Made by a program: the position numbers and the translations under genes. Below, piece by piece: positions 50,503 to 58,385 of a stretch of 64,000 nucleotides of DNA (the stretch's first letter is position 1; every line of letters starts with the position of its first letter). Below the pieces are notes generated by a model. The model made no database searches. It saw only the letters and a program-made list of their open reading frames with translations, and was not told where the DNA came from. This DNA comes from Geodermatophilaceae bacterium URHA0031 (GTDB lineage: Bacteria; Actinomycetota; Actinomycetes; Mycobacteriales; Geodermatophilaceae): NCBI GenBank assembly GCA_000620205.1, contig JHVP01000006.1, positions 232,115 through 296,114 on the forward strand, read 5' to 3'.

Positions 50503-51474
50503 ATGACCCCCGCCCGCCCCGCGGTGACGCCCGGGCCCGCGAACGTCTACGAGCACGACCTCGCGGTCTACGACTCCCCGGAGCAGCTCGTCGCGGTCGC
50601 CGCCCCGTTCCTGCGCGCCGGGCTGGCAGTCGGTGACGCCGCGGTCATCGCCATCGAGGAGTCCTGCGCACGGTTGCTCCTCGACGCCCTCGGCGACGAC
50701 GACGGCATCGTCGTCGCGGAGCGGAGCGGCGTGTACGGCAGCCGCCCGCCGGCGGCGATCACCGCCTTCCGCAAGCTCGCGCAGGAGCGCACCTCCTCCG
50801 GGCACTCGCGGGTCCGCGTGGTCGGGGACACCGACTTCGGCCCGACCGCCCGTGAGTGGCTGGAGTGGCAGCGGTACGAGGCCGTGATCAACCAGGCCCT
50901 GGGCACCCAGCCGCTCTGGGGGCTGTGCGTGTACGACGCCCGCCGGCTGCCCGACCAGGTGCTCGAGGCGGGGCTGCACACCCATCCGCACCTCGTCGAC
51001 GAGCACGGGCGCCGACCCAACCCCGACTACGTCGACCCCGCCGACTACCTGCGCTCGCTCCCGGTGCCGGTCGAGCCGCTGGAGGCGACCGAGCCGCTGC
51101 TGCAGGTGGACGACGTCTCGGACTTCATCGGCCTGCGGCACGCGGTCGGCGAGCGGCTGGCCCGGCTGGGCGGCGACCCCGACCGGGTCGAGGACCTGCA
51201 CCTGGCGATCGACGAGATGAGCTCCAACGCGGTGCGGCACGGTGGACCGCCGGTGCGGCTGCGGCTGTGGGCCTCCGCGGACCGCGTGGTCTGCCGGATC
51301 AGCGACCACGGCGCCGGCATGGACGACCCGTTCGCCGGCTACGGTCCGGCCCACGGCACGGACCTCTCCCGCGGCGGCATGGGGCTGTGGCTGGCCCGGC
51401 AGCTGTGCGACAACGTCGACGTCATCGACGCCGGCACCGGTCTGACGGTCCGGCTGGCGACCGCCCTGCGCTGA
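50503..51474 (+). CDS. MEDS-domain anti-sigma-factor-type kinase (HATPase_c_2)
   Basis: 323 residues. The N-terminal MEDS domain (about 15-185: HDLAVYDSPEQLVAVAAPFLRAGLAVGDAAVIAIEE) is thought to sense small ligands or respiratory signals. The C-terminal GHKL ATPase has the N box HLAIDEMSSNAVRHGG, DHGAGMDDP and GGMGLWLARQLC. This is the RsbW-like serine kinase/anti-sigma design. ATG 50503 has GAGAGGAAGG. It lies 112 bp after the phosphatase gene. The sigma factor and STAS antagonist it acts with are not in this window. Confidence 0.9.
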   Translation: MTPARPAVTPGPANVYEHDLAVYDSPEQLVAVAAPFLRAGLAVGDAAVIAIEESCARLLLDALGDDDGIVVAERSGVYGSRPPAAITAFRKLAQERTSSGHSRVRVVGDTDFGPTAREWLEWQRYEAVINQALGTQPLWGLCVYDARRLPDQVLEAGLHTHPHLVDEHGRRPNPDYVDPADYLRSLPVPVEPLEATEPLLQVDDVSDFIGLRHAVGERLARLGGDPDRVEDLHLAIDEMSSNAVRHGGPPVRLRLWASADRVVCRISDHGAGMDDPFAGYGPAHGTDLSRGGMGLWLARQLCDNVDVIDAGTGLTVRLATALR

Positions 51475-51597
51475 CCCCACCGGGCCGCCTGGGACCCCCG
51501 AGAGCGCGCTGTCGGTGGTAGCTCGGTGCAGGGTGGGCGCGAACCGGTCGCGCGTGACAGGGTCGGGGGCGACCCGACTCCCCCGAGAGGAACCCCC

Positions 51598-51993
51598 GTG
51601 GCCCTGCCCGCCGGACTGCTCGACCTGCTGCGCCAGCCCAGCCCCTGCTTCGTGGCCACCGTGATGCCCGACGGCTCGCCGCAGATGACCCAGACCTGGG
51701 TCGACACCGACGGCACGCACATCCAGATCAACACCGTCGCCGGGTTCCAGAAGGTGCGGAACATGGAGCGGGACGCCCGGGTGGCGCTCAACGTGGCTGA
51801 CCCGACGGACGTGTCGCGCTACTACGCGGTGCGCGGGCGGGTCGTCGGCATCACCGCCGACGGCGCGGCCGAGCACATCGACCGGCTGGCCCACAAGTAC
51901 CTGGGCGGGCCCTACCCGTGGTTCGGCGGCCGCGACCAGCAGCGGCTGCTGGTCACCATCGAGGCGGAGAAGGTCAGCTCCCCGCAGGGCTGA
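51598..51993 (+). CDS. PPOX-class F420-dependent oxidoreductase
   Basis: A 131-residue split-barrel flavin/deazaflavin protein: PAGLLDLLRQPSPCFVATVMPDGSPQMTQTWVDTDG, INTVAGFQKVRNMERDARVALNVADP and YYAVRGRVVGIT are typical of the PPOX F420 family. It could reduce quinones, mycotoxins or other small molecules; substrate unknown. GTG 51598 follows GAGAGG. It is another indicator of F420 use, with the Ddn-like protein at 28347. Confidence 0.9.
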   Translation: MALPAGLLDLLRQPSPCFVATVMPDGSPQMTQTWVDTDGTHIQINTVAGFQKVRNMERDARVALNVADPTDVSRYYAVRGRVVGITADGAAEHIDRLAHKYLGGPYPWFGGRDQQRLLVTIEAEKVSSPQG

Positions 51994-52290
51994 CCCGACG
52001 TCGGGGCCGGATCCGGGCGGGTCCGGCGCCGCACGCGCATGTCCGCCTCCCGCAACCGCAGCACGTCGGCGATGGCGATGCCGGGTGGTCGGCCCTGGCA
52101 GATCGCGTGGACGGACCTCTCGAGCTCCACCACCTGGTCCGCCGGACCAGCGCATCGGAGGCCTCCGCCGGGCCGGCCGACCGCCACGTCCTGCAGGGAG
52201 CGGACCAGCTCGTCGGCCAGCGCGTCCTTGCCGGTGGCCGCAGCCCGGGGCGAGCGCTGCCCCGACCCCGATGGTCGCCCCGGCCACCGG
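51994..52290. other. 297-bp region without an assignable gene
   Basis: No frame has a start, ribosome site and credible protein together. On the minus strand, LERSVHAICQGRPPGIAIAD and VLRLREADMRVRRRT (about 52020-52130) have natural-looking codon use, and an adjacent frame gives KDALADELVRSLQDVAVGRP (about 52185-52245), as if a small gene had been frameshifted. I cannot name a family. Confidence 0.35.
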
Positions 52291-54207
52291 TCAGCGGCAG
52301 GCCTGCAGCGCGTCGACCGCGTCCGGGATCACGGCCGCGTCGGCCGCGGCCAGGACGACGGTCACGTGCGGGACGTCGACCGCGCGCAGCCGGTCCGCCA
52401 CGCCGAGCGCACCGGCCAGCCACTGTGCCTGCGGCTCCAGGCCGGCGGGGTACTCGATGCCCGACGCGGGGGGCTCCGCGGCGGTGACCGCGCCGACCGT
52501 GAGCCCTGCCGCCGCGAGGTGGGCCGCCACGTCGTCGGCGACGGTCTGGTCGCCGGTGCCGTTCACGATGTCCACCACGTCCGGCGCTCCCACGGCCGGA
52601 CAGGCGTCGGGTGTGGGAGTCGGTGACGGTTCAGGCGTCGGGGTCGGCTCGGGCGTCGGGGTCGGCTCGGAAGTCGGCGACGGCTCGGGAGTCGGCGACG
52701 GCTCGGGAGTCGGCGACGGCTCGGGAGTCGGCGACGGCTCGGAAGTCGGCGACGGCTCGGCCGTCGGCGATGGCTCGGGAGTCGGGGTGGGCGTCGGTTC
52801 CGAGGGTGCAGCGGGCGTCGACGTCTGCGCCACCTCGGCCGTGGGTGTGGCGCTCGGCTCGGGCGACGCCGTGGTGCTCGGCTCGGACGTCGCCGTGGGG
52901 CTGGGCGTCGCGCTGGCATCCGGCGTCACGCTCGGGTCCGGTGCCGCACTCGGGTCCGGTGCCGCGGTCGGGTCCGGTGCCGCGGTCGGATCCGGTGCCG
53001 CGCTCGGGTCGGCCGTCGCGCTCGGGTCGGCCGTCGCGCTCGGGTCCGGCGTCGCGCTGGTGTCCGGTGCCGCGCTCGGGTCGGCCGTCGCGCTCGGGTC
53101 GGCCGTCGCGCTCGGGTCCGGGGTCGTCGTGGGACCGGGTGTCGTGCTCGGGTCGGCGGTGGCGCTGGGCTCGGGAGCCGGGGCTGGCTCGGCGGCGGGG
53201 ACCGGGGCTGGTGCCGCCGCTGCCGGGGGGTCGGCGGCCGCCACCACCGGCGGGACGGTCGAGGGCTCGGCCGGCGGCGGCGGGTCGAGGGCCGGCGGCC
53301 CGGCCGGGTCCACCGGTGGGACGGTCGGCCGAGCCGAGGGTGCCGGCGTCGGGATCTGCGGCGGCGGCGTCCCGGCGTAGGTCGCGGCGAGCCGGAGCAC
53401 CGAGGCGACGTACTCGTCGGAGTGGTTGTAGGCGAGCACCGCCCGCGCCTGGGCGGCGACGCCGGACAGGTCGCCGCCGGCGGCGCACAGGTAACGCCCG
53501 GCCGCGGCCGCGGCGTCGAAGAGGTCGAACGGGTCCTCCCGCCCGTCACCGTCGCCGTCGCGGCCGTACCGCGCCCACGTCCCGGGGATGAACTGCATCG
53601 GACCGACGGCGCGGTCGTGCACCGTGTCGCGGTCGAACCGGCCGCCGTCGGTGTCCAGGACGAGCGCCGTCCCGGCGCCGGTGAGCGCGATGCCGACCAC
53701 CGGCGGGGTCGACAGGCCGTCGGTGTGCAGGACGGCGCCGGCGAACCGGCCGTGGTTGGACTCGACCCGGCCGATCGCGGCCAGCAGCGTCCAGTCCAGG
53801 CCGCAGTGCACCCCGTCGGCGGCGCGCCGGTAGGCCTCCAGCGCGGTGGTCGGGATGCCGCTGGCGGCCAGCGCCGACGCCGCCGCGGTCGACCGCGGCA
53901 GGTCGGGCAGTGCCGCGGGCTCGGCGGGCGGAGGGGTGGTCGGGGCCGGCGGAGCCGGGACCGCAGCCGCGACCGGCGGCGGGGCGGCGGGCTGCTTGCG
54001 CGCCGCGGGGGTGGACGTCCGGGGCTGGGCCGGCAGCTCCGGCCAGGCCACCTGGACGAGGGGGTCCGACGGCAGCGACGCCGCAGCCCGGGCGCTGGCC
54101 GGACCGGCGGTCGCCGTGGGCAGCAGCGCGAGCAGGACGGCGACCGGACCCGCGGTCAGACCCGCGACCAGTCCGCGCCGGCGACGACGCCCCGGGTCCG
54201 CGGTCAC
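52291..54207 (-). CDS. Lytic transglycosylase - repeat linker - LytR_C fusion
   Basis: About 638 residues. An N-terminal signal/anchor (12-38, GLVAGLTAGPVAVLLALLP), a Pro/Ala spacer and a transglycosylase domain (about 118-290) with catalytic Glu149 in LLAAIGRVESNHGRFAG, GPMQFIPGTWARYGRDGDGDGREDPFD and ARAVLAYNHSDEYVASVL. A linker of more than 200 residues follows, made of hexapeptide repeats (PSATAD, PSAAPD, PTPEPS). The last 100 residues (DVVDIVNGTGDQTVADDVAAHLAAAGL; VTVVLAAADAA) match a LytR_C domain. It should cleave glycan strands at the cell surface. GTG 54207 is the preferred start; GTG 54261 is possible. Confidence 0.85.
   Translation of the reverse strand: MTADPGRRRRRGLVAGLTAGPVAVLLALLPTATAGPASARAAASLPSDPLVQVAWPELPAQPRTSTPAARKQPAAPPPVAAAVPAPPAPTTPPPAEPAALPDLPRSTAAASALAASGIPTTALEAYRRAADGVHCGLDWTLLAAIGRVESNHGRFAGAVLHTDGLSTPPVVGIALTGAGTALVLDTDGGRFDRDTVHDRAVGPMQFIPGTWARYGRDGDGDGREDPFDLFDAAAAAGRYLCAAGGDLSGVAAQARAVLAYNHSDEYVASVLRLAATYAGTPPPQIPTPAPSARPTVPPVDPAGPPALDPPPPAEPSTVPPVVAAADPPAAAAPAPVPAAEPAPAPEPSATADPSTTPGPTTTPDPSATADPSATADPSAAPDTSATPDPSATADPSATADPSAAPDPTAAPDPTAAPDPSAAPDPSVTPDASATPSPTATSEPSTTASPEPSATPTAEVAQTSTPAAPSEPTPTPTPEPSPTAEPSPTSEPSPTPEPSPTPEPSPTPEPSPTSEPTPTPEPTPTPEPSPTPTPDACPAVGAPDVVDIVNGTGDQTVADDVAAHLAAAGLTVGAVTAAEPPASGIEYPAGLEPQAQWLAGALGVADRLRAVDVPHVTVVLAAADAAVIPDAVDALQACR
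52620..53160 (-). repeat. 18-bp tandem repeats coding the hexapeptide linker
   Basis: Two blocks: about 52626-52800 (unit GGCTCGGGAGTCGGCGAC, encoding P-T/S-x-E-P-S) and about 52920-53160 (units of the GTCGCGCTCGGGTCGGCC type, encoding D-P-S-A-x-x). The 18-bp period is exact over many copies, with codon-position changes, so repeat number probably varies between strains. Confidence 0.88.
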
Positions 54208-54402
54208 ACCGGCGCTGCGTTCTGCACTGCGAACTCGGGCATCGGCGCTCCCCGTGGCCACGACGCTGGCGGGCGACGGTGGCCGGCGCCGACTGCACGC
54301 CGCCCACCGCGGACCCGGCCGACCGTAGGCCCGACCCCCGGTCGTGCGCCATGGGAGGCCGCACGACCGCGTGCGGGCGGGGCAGCGGCCTACCGTGGCG
54401 GC

Positions 54403-55134
54403 ATGGCCACCGAGCAGCCCGACGTCGACGGGGGCGGCGCTCCGGTCGGCCGTCGAGTGGTGCTCGGCCTGCTGGGCCTCGGTGCGCTCGGCATCGTGGG
54501 CGGCGCGCGGCTGCAGGACGCCCTGAGCACCGCGCTGGCACCCATCGAGACCCGCGACCCGACGGGCCTGGTCGGCCTGCTCCCGCTCGGCAACACCTTC
54601 CGCTACTACTCCGTGACCGGCGGGGTCGACGAGCAGGACGCCGGGGACTACCGGCTCGCGGTGTCCGGACTGGTGGCGCAGCCGGGCCGGCACACCCTGG
54701 CCGACCTGCAGGCGATGCCGCAGACCGAGCTGGTCCGCGACTTCCAGTGCGTCACCGGCTGGCGGGTGCCGGACGTGCCCTGGGCCGGGGTGCGGCTCGG
54801 GCACCTGCTGGACCTGGCCTCCCCGGCACCGGCGGCGACGGCGGTGCGGCTGACCTCCTTCGACGGCACGTACACCGAGAGCCTCACGCTCGAGCAGGCC
54901 CGCCGTCCCGACGTCCTGGTCGCGCTGCGGATGCTCGACGCGCCGGTGACCCACGACCACGGCGGCCCGGTGCGGCTCTACGTCGCGCCGATGTACGGCT
55001 ACAAGAGCCTCAAGTGGCTGTCCGAGATCGAGCTCACCGACGAGGTGGTCCCCGGCTACTGGGAGGACCGCGGCTACTCCGTCGACGGCTGGGTCGGCTC
55101 CTCCAACGGCCGCCGCGATGACCCGACCGGCTGA
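54403..55134 (+). CDS. Molybdopterin-dependent oxidoreductase, sulfite oxidase/MsrP-like
   Basis: A 243-residue enzyme. An N-terminal GRRVVLGLLGLGALGIVGG segment is a membrane anchor or twin-arginine-like signal. The Mo-binding core (about 60-240) has Cys116 in VRDFQCVTGWRVPDVPWAGVRL, which should ligate molybdenum; TSFDGTYTESLTLEQA, and RLYVAPMYGYKSLKWLSEIEL follow as in YedY/MsrP. It lacks the dimerisation domain of sulfite oxidases. ATG 54403. It overlaps a cytochrome b gene by 17 bp, the likely electron partner. Substrate (sulfoxide, nitrate-like or other) unknown. Confidence 0.88.
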   Translation: MATEQPDVDGGGAPVGRRVVLGLLGLGALGIVGGARLQDALSTALAPIETRDPTGLVGLLPLGNTFRYYSVTGGVDEQDAGDYRLAVSGLVAQPGRHTLADLQAMPQTELVRDFQCVTGWRVPDVPWAGVRLGHLLDLASPAPAATAVRLTSFDGTYTESLTLEQARRPDVLVALRMLDAPVTHDHGGPVRLYVAPMYGYKSLKWLSEIELTDEVVPGYWEDRGYSVDGWVGSSNGRRDDPTG

Positions 55135-55765
55135 CGCTCCCCCGGCCGGGCCCGAGCTGCCGCGCTTCGGCCGGTCGGCGCGGTGGGTGCACGGGCTCGT
55201 CGGGGCGCTGATGGTGGTGTGCATCCTCACCGCGGCGGTCCTCTACAACAGCTCGCTGCAGATCCTGGTCGGGCACCGTCGCGCGGTCGAGCTGGTGCAC
55301 GTCTGGTGCGGGTTCGGGCTGCCGGTGCCGCTGCTGGCCGGGCTCCTCTCCCCCGGCTACCGGGCAGAGCTGCGCCGGCTCAACCGGTTCACCCCCGCGG
55401 ACTGGCGGTGGCTGCGCTCGCGCACCCGGCGGGACGGGCGGATCCCGGTCGGCAAGTTCAACGCCGGGCAGAAGCTGAACGGGTCGCTGAGCACCGGAGC
55501 CATCGGCGTCCTGCTGATGACCGGCGTCGTCATGCTGTCCACCGACCTGGCTCCGTTGGGCTGGCGCACCGGCGCCACGCTGGTGCACGACTGGGCGGCC
55601 CTCGCCGTCGGGTTGCTGGTGCTCGGGCACCTCACCTTCGCGCTGCGCGACCCGGTCGCGCTGCGCAGCCTGCGCAGCGGCACGGTGCCGCGGCGCTGGG
55701 CCGAGCTCGAGCACCCGGCGTGGGCGGCCGAGGTCGAACGGGCCCAGGACGGCGGGGACGCCTGA
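55118..55765 (+). CDS. Membrane cytochrome b (formate-dehydrogenase-gamma type) partner of the Mo enzyme
   Basis: A 215-residue protein with four transmembrane helices (about 26-44, 60-77, 124-141 and 156-174). His25, His61, His157 and His171 are placed to hold two b hemes. GKFNAGQKLNG is the conserved loop of FdnI-like cytochromes. ATG 55118 lies inside the end of the Mo-oxidoreductase gene (17-bp overlap), so they are translated together. It probably links the Mo enzyme to the quinone pool, in place of the unrelated MsrQ/YedZ. Confidence 0.88.
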   Translation: MTRPADAPPAGPELPRFGRSARWVHGLVGALMVVCILTAAVLYNSSLQILVGHRRAVELVHVWCGFGLPVPLLAGLLSPGYRAELRRLNRFTPADWRWLRSRTRRDGRIPVGKFNAGQKLNGSLSTGAIGVLLMTGVVMLSTDLAPLGWRTGATLVHDWAALAVGLLVLGHLTFALRDPVALRSLRSGTVPRRWAELEHPAWAAEVERAQDGGDA

Positions 55766-55848
55766 CGTCGCGACCACGAGCGGGCCGGTGGAGGCTGGAC
55801 AGCTGGGACGGCGTTTGCCACCCCGCCGTCCCCGGGCAGGACCGGCTC

Positions 55849-56403
55849 ATGGCTGAACTCACCGGCAAGCGGATCGCGGTGCTCGCCGCCAAGGGCGTCG
55901 AGCAGGTCGAGCTGGAGGAGCCGCGCAAGGCCGTCGAGGCGGCGGGCGCGACGACGCACCTCCTGTCCGTCCCCGACGGCGTCGAGGACGGCGCGGTCCA
56001 GGCGGTCGAGGGGGACATCCACCCGTCGACGACGTTCCCGGTCGACGCGCTGGTCGGCGAGGTCTCCCCCGACGACTACGACGGGCTGCTGCTACCCGGT
56101 GGCGCGGTCAACCCCGACACGCTGCGGCAGGACGACGACGCGCTGGCCTTCGTCCGGGCGTTCATGGACGCCGGCAAGCCGGTCGCCGCGATCTGCCACG
56201 CCCCGTGGACCCTGCTGGAGGCCGGCACGCTGACCGGCCGCACGCTGACCGCCTACCCCAGCATCCGCGGCGACCTGCGCCGCGGCGGTGCCACGGTGGT
56301 CGACCAGGAGGTGTGCGTCGACGGGAACCTGGTGACCAGCCGCGACCCCGACGACATCCCCGCGTTCAACGAGGCCGTCGTCCGGCTCTTCGCCGGCGGC
56401 TGA
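55849..56403 (+). CDS. PfpI-type class I glutamine amidotransferase-like protein (YhbO family)
   Basis: A 184-residue DJ-1/PfpI-superfamily protein. GKRIAVLAAKGVEQVELEEPRKAVEAAGA, LLLPGGAVNPDTLRQD and the nucleophile elbow VAAICHAPWTLLEAG (Cys in AICHAPW), with Glu in VELEEP, are complete. Such proteins act as stress-linked deglycase/peptidase-like enzymes; the biochemical role is debated. ATG 55849. It lies 83 bp after the cytochrome gene. Confidence 0.93.
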   Translation: MAELTGKRIAVLAAKGVEQVELEEPRKAVEAAGATTHLLSVPDGVEDGAVQAVEGDIHPSTTFPVDALVGEVSPDDYDGLLLPGGAVNPDTLRQDDDALAFVRAFMDAGKPVAAICHAPWTLLEAGTLTGRTLTAYPSIRGDLRRGGATVVDQEVCVDGNLVTSRDPDDIPAFNEAVVRLFAGG

Positions 56404-56412
56404 GCCACCGGG

Positions 56413-57813
56413 TCAGCGTTCGCGCGGGAACCCGAAGAAGCCGCGCTTGCGGATCAGACCGCTCACCGCCGGCGGGACCATCGCCTCCCAGGACTCGTCG
56501 TCGGTGGGGATCCGCTTGAGCACGTCCCGGCTGAGGATCGGCAGGTAGTCGGGCTTGTAGTTGTCCAGCGCCACGAAGCTGCCGCGCCGGGCCAGGTAGT
56601 CGTAGAGCGGCTGCAGCTCGTCGGCGACGTGCACGCTGTCGACGGTGACCACCTCGCCGTCCCGCAGCATCGGGTAGACGAAGAGCCGCAGGTCGTTCTT
56701 CAGCAGCCGGCCGAAGCTCTCCAGGATGCCGCCCGGCAGGTGCGCGTGGCTGGCCTCGTCGAACAGGTCGATGAGGCTCGGGACGCCCATGACCATGCCG
56801 ATCCGGCCGTCGGTGCGCCAGCTCAGGTAGGCGGCCAACCGGTGGTAGGCGGCGAAGTCCGAGATCAGCACGGTCATCCCGCAGGCGGCCAGCAGGTCCG
56901 CGCGGGCGAGGAAGTCCCGGCGGTCGACGGCGTCCCCGCCGGCGCGCAGGTTGGCCATGGTCAGCTCGGTCAGCACCAGGACGTCCCGCCCGGCGACCGC
57001 CGGGTCCTGGGCGAACTTCTCCCCGGCCGCCTCGAGCATGTCCATGTTGACCACCGTGGGCGGCCGGAAGCTGCCGCGCTCGACCAGGATCGCCCGCTTG
57101 CGCAGCACCTCGCTGGGCTGCAGCACCTGCCGGTCGGGACCGAACATGGCCGCGCCGCTGAGCCCGAGCTGGACCAGCTTCAACGCGATGAGCCGGTTGT
57201 CGACCGAGCGGAACTCGATGCCCCGCAGCTCGATCATGTCGATCTCGATCCGACCGGTGGTGAGCCGGTCGAGCAGGCTCTCCACCAGCCGCTCGGGCTC
57301 GTGGTGCTGGAAGAACGCGGCGTGCAGCAGGTTGACCCCGACCACGCCCAGCGCCTCCTGCTGCAGCGCGGCCTCGTCGTCGAGCATCCGGACGTGCACG
57401 ATCACCTGGCTGGCCTCGTCCCGGGGATGGGACTGGAACTTGACGCCCATCCAGCCGTGGCACTCGTTCCCGCCCCGGTAGCTGCGGGCCACCACGGTGT
57501 CGGCGAAGGCGAAGAACGCCGTCTCGTCCCCGCGCGCCTCGCCCAGCCGGTCGAGGTTCAGCTCGAACTCGTGGTCGAGCATCGCCTGCAGGCGGCCCTT
57601 GGAGACGTAGCGGTCGGACTTGCCGTACACCGCGTCGCTGACCGCCATGTCGTAGGCGGACATCGACTTGGCGACCGTGCCGGCCGCACCACCGGCGCGG
57701 AAGAACCACCGGGCGACCTCCTGCCCCGCCCCGATCTCCGCGATCGTCCCGTACCAGCGGGGGTCGAGGTTGACCTGCAGGGCCTTCTGCAGCGTGTCAG
57801 CACCGGCGTCCAT
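56413..57813 (-). CDS. Conserved 466-residue protein of unknown function
   Basis: A soluble-looking protein with no signal peptide or membrane helix. Notable segments: LQVNLDPRWYGTIAEIGAGQEVARWFFRAGGAAGTVAKSMSAYD, DRYVSKGRLQAMLDHEFELNL, HGWMGVKFQSHPRD, GVNLLHAAFFQHHEP, AILVERGSFRPPTVVNMDML and LRLFVYPMLRDG. I recall similar proteins in many bacteria, sometimes labelled TonB-dependent receptor, which the sequence does not support. High conservation of N-terminal motifs suggests an enzyme or a nucleotide-related role, but I cannot assign one. ATG 57813. Confidence 0.8.
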   Translation of the reverse strand: MDAGADTLQKALQVNLDPRWYGTIAEIGAGQEVARWFFRAGGAAGTVAKSMSAYDMAVSDAVYGKSDRYVSKGRLQAMLDHEFELNLDRLGEARGDETAFFAFADTVVARSYRGGNECHGWMGVKFQSHPRDEASQVIVHVRMLDDEAALQQEALGVVGVNLLHAAFFQHHEPERLVESLLDRLTTGRIEIDMIELRGIEFRSVDNRLIALKLVQLGLSGAAMFGPDRQVLQPSEVLRKRAILVERGSFRPPTVVNMDMLEAAGEKFAQDPAVAGRDVLVLTELTMANLRAGGDAVDRRDFLARADLLAACGMTVLISDFAAYHRLAAYLSWRTDGRIGMVMGVPSLIDLFDEASHAHLPGGILESFGRLLKNDLRLFVYPMLRDGEVVTVDSVHVADELQPLYDYLARRGSFVALDNYKPDYLPILSRDVLKRIPTDDESWEAMVPPAVSGLIRKRGFFGFPRER

Positions 57814-58028
57814 GTGGGTTCCCGTCCTGGTGGCGTCCCGAGGTGCGGGGAGCGTAACGGCCGCAGATGACGGTCCCGTGGCGACGCGGCGACGACCACC
57901 TGCCCTGCCGTGCCCGAGCGCCGCGGCCGGACAGCGACCGACACCCGGCTCGCAGGGCCGTGAGCCGACGGGGGTCCTGCGTGATCAGGGGCCGATGCAG
58001 CCCGGGGGGGCCGGAGGTCGTCAGGGGT

Positions 58029-58319
58029 TCAGACCCGGCCGGCCCGCCGCTCGGCCAGGTTGCGACCCTTCACGGTGCCGCGGTACTCGTAGAGCACCTC
58101 ACCGCGCGGGCCGTACATCTCCTCGGGTCCGGTCATGCTCAGCGTGGCCCAGTCCGGCTCCTCCAGCCCGCGCTCGGCGGTGGAGAGGCGGACCACCTCC
58201 TGGCGGAGCGCGGCGATGGCTCGTTCCCGGTGGGAGAAGGCCAACGTGACCGTCGCGCGATAGGTGTACACGCCTGGATGGTCGGGACGACGGGTCGGGC
58301 ACTGGACGGCAGAGCGCAC
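58029..58319 (-). CDS. Hypothetical protein
   Basis: Up to 96 residues. VYTYRATVTLAFSHRERAIAALRQEVVRLSTAERGLEEPDWATLSMTGPEEMYGPRGEVLYEYRGTVKG reads as a natural alpha/beta protein with no membrane segment. The start may be GTG 58319 (GGGGGAG just upstream) or GTG 58271, where the protein-like part begins. No family recognised. It lies downstream of thrC on the same strand. Confidence 0.5.
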   Translation of the reverse strand: MRSAVQCPTRRPDHPGVYTYRATVTLAFSHRERAIAALRQEVVRLSTAERGLEEPDWATLSMTGPEEMYGPRGEVLYEYRGTVKGRNLAERRAGRV

Positions 58320-58385
58320 CGTCTCCCCCGAAGGGGTCGGTCGCGGCTCCGCTCGACCTCACGACGCCCTGCGCTCGGCTGATCG

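Noticed and set aside
52085..53380. Glycine/serine/valine-rich plus-strand frame with GVGDGSGVG-type repeats
   Set aside because: It mirrors the Pro/Ser/Thr repeat linker of the transglycosylase on the other strand; the minus-strand reading has real domains at both ends.
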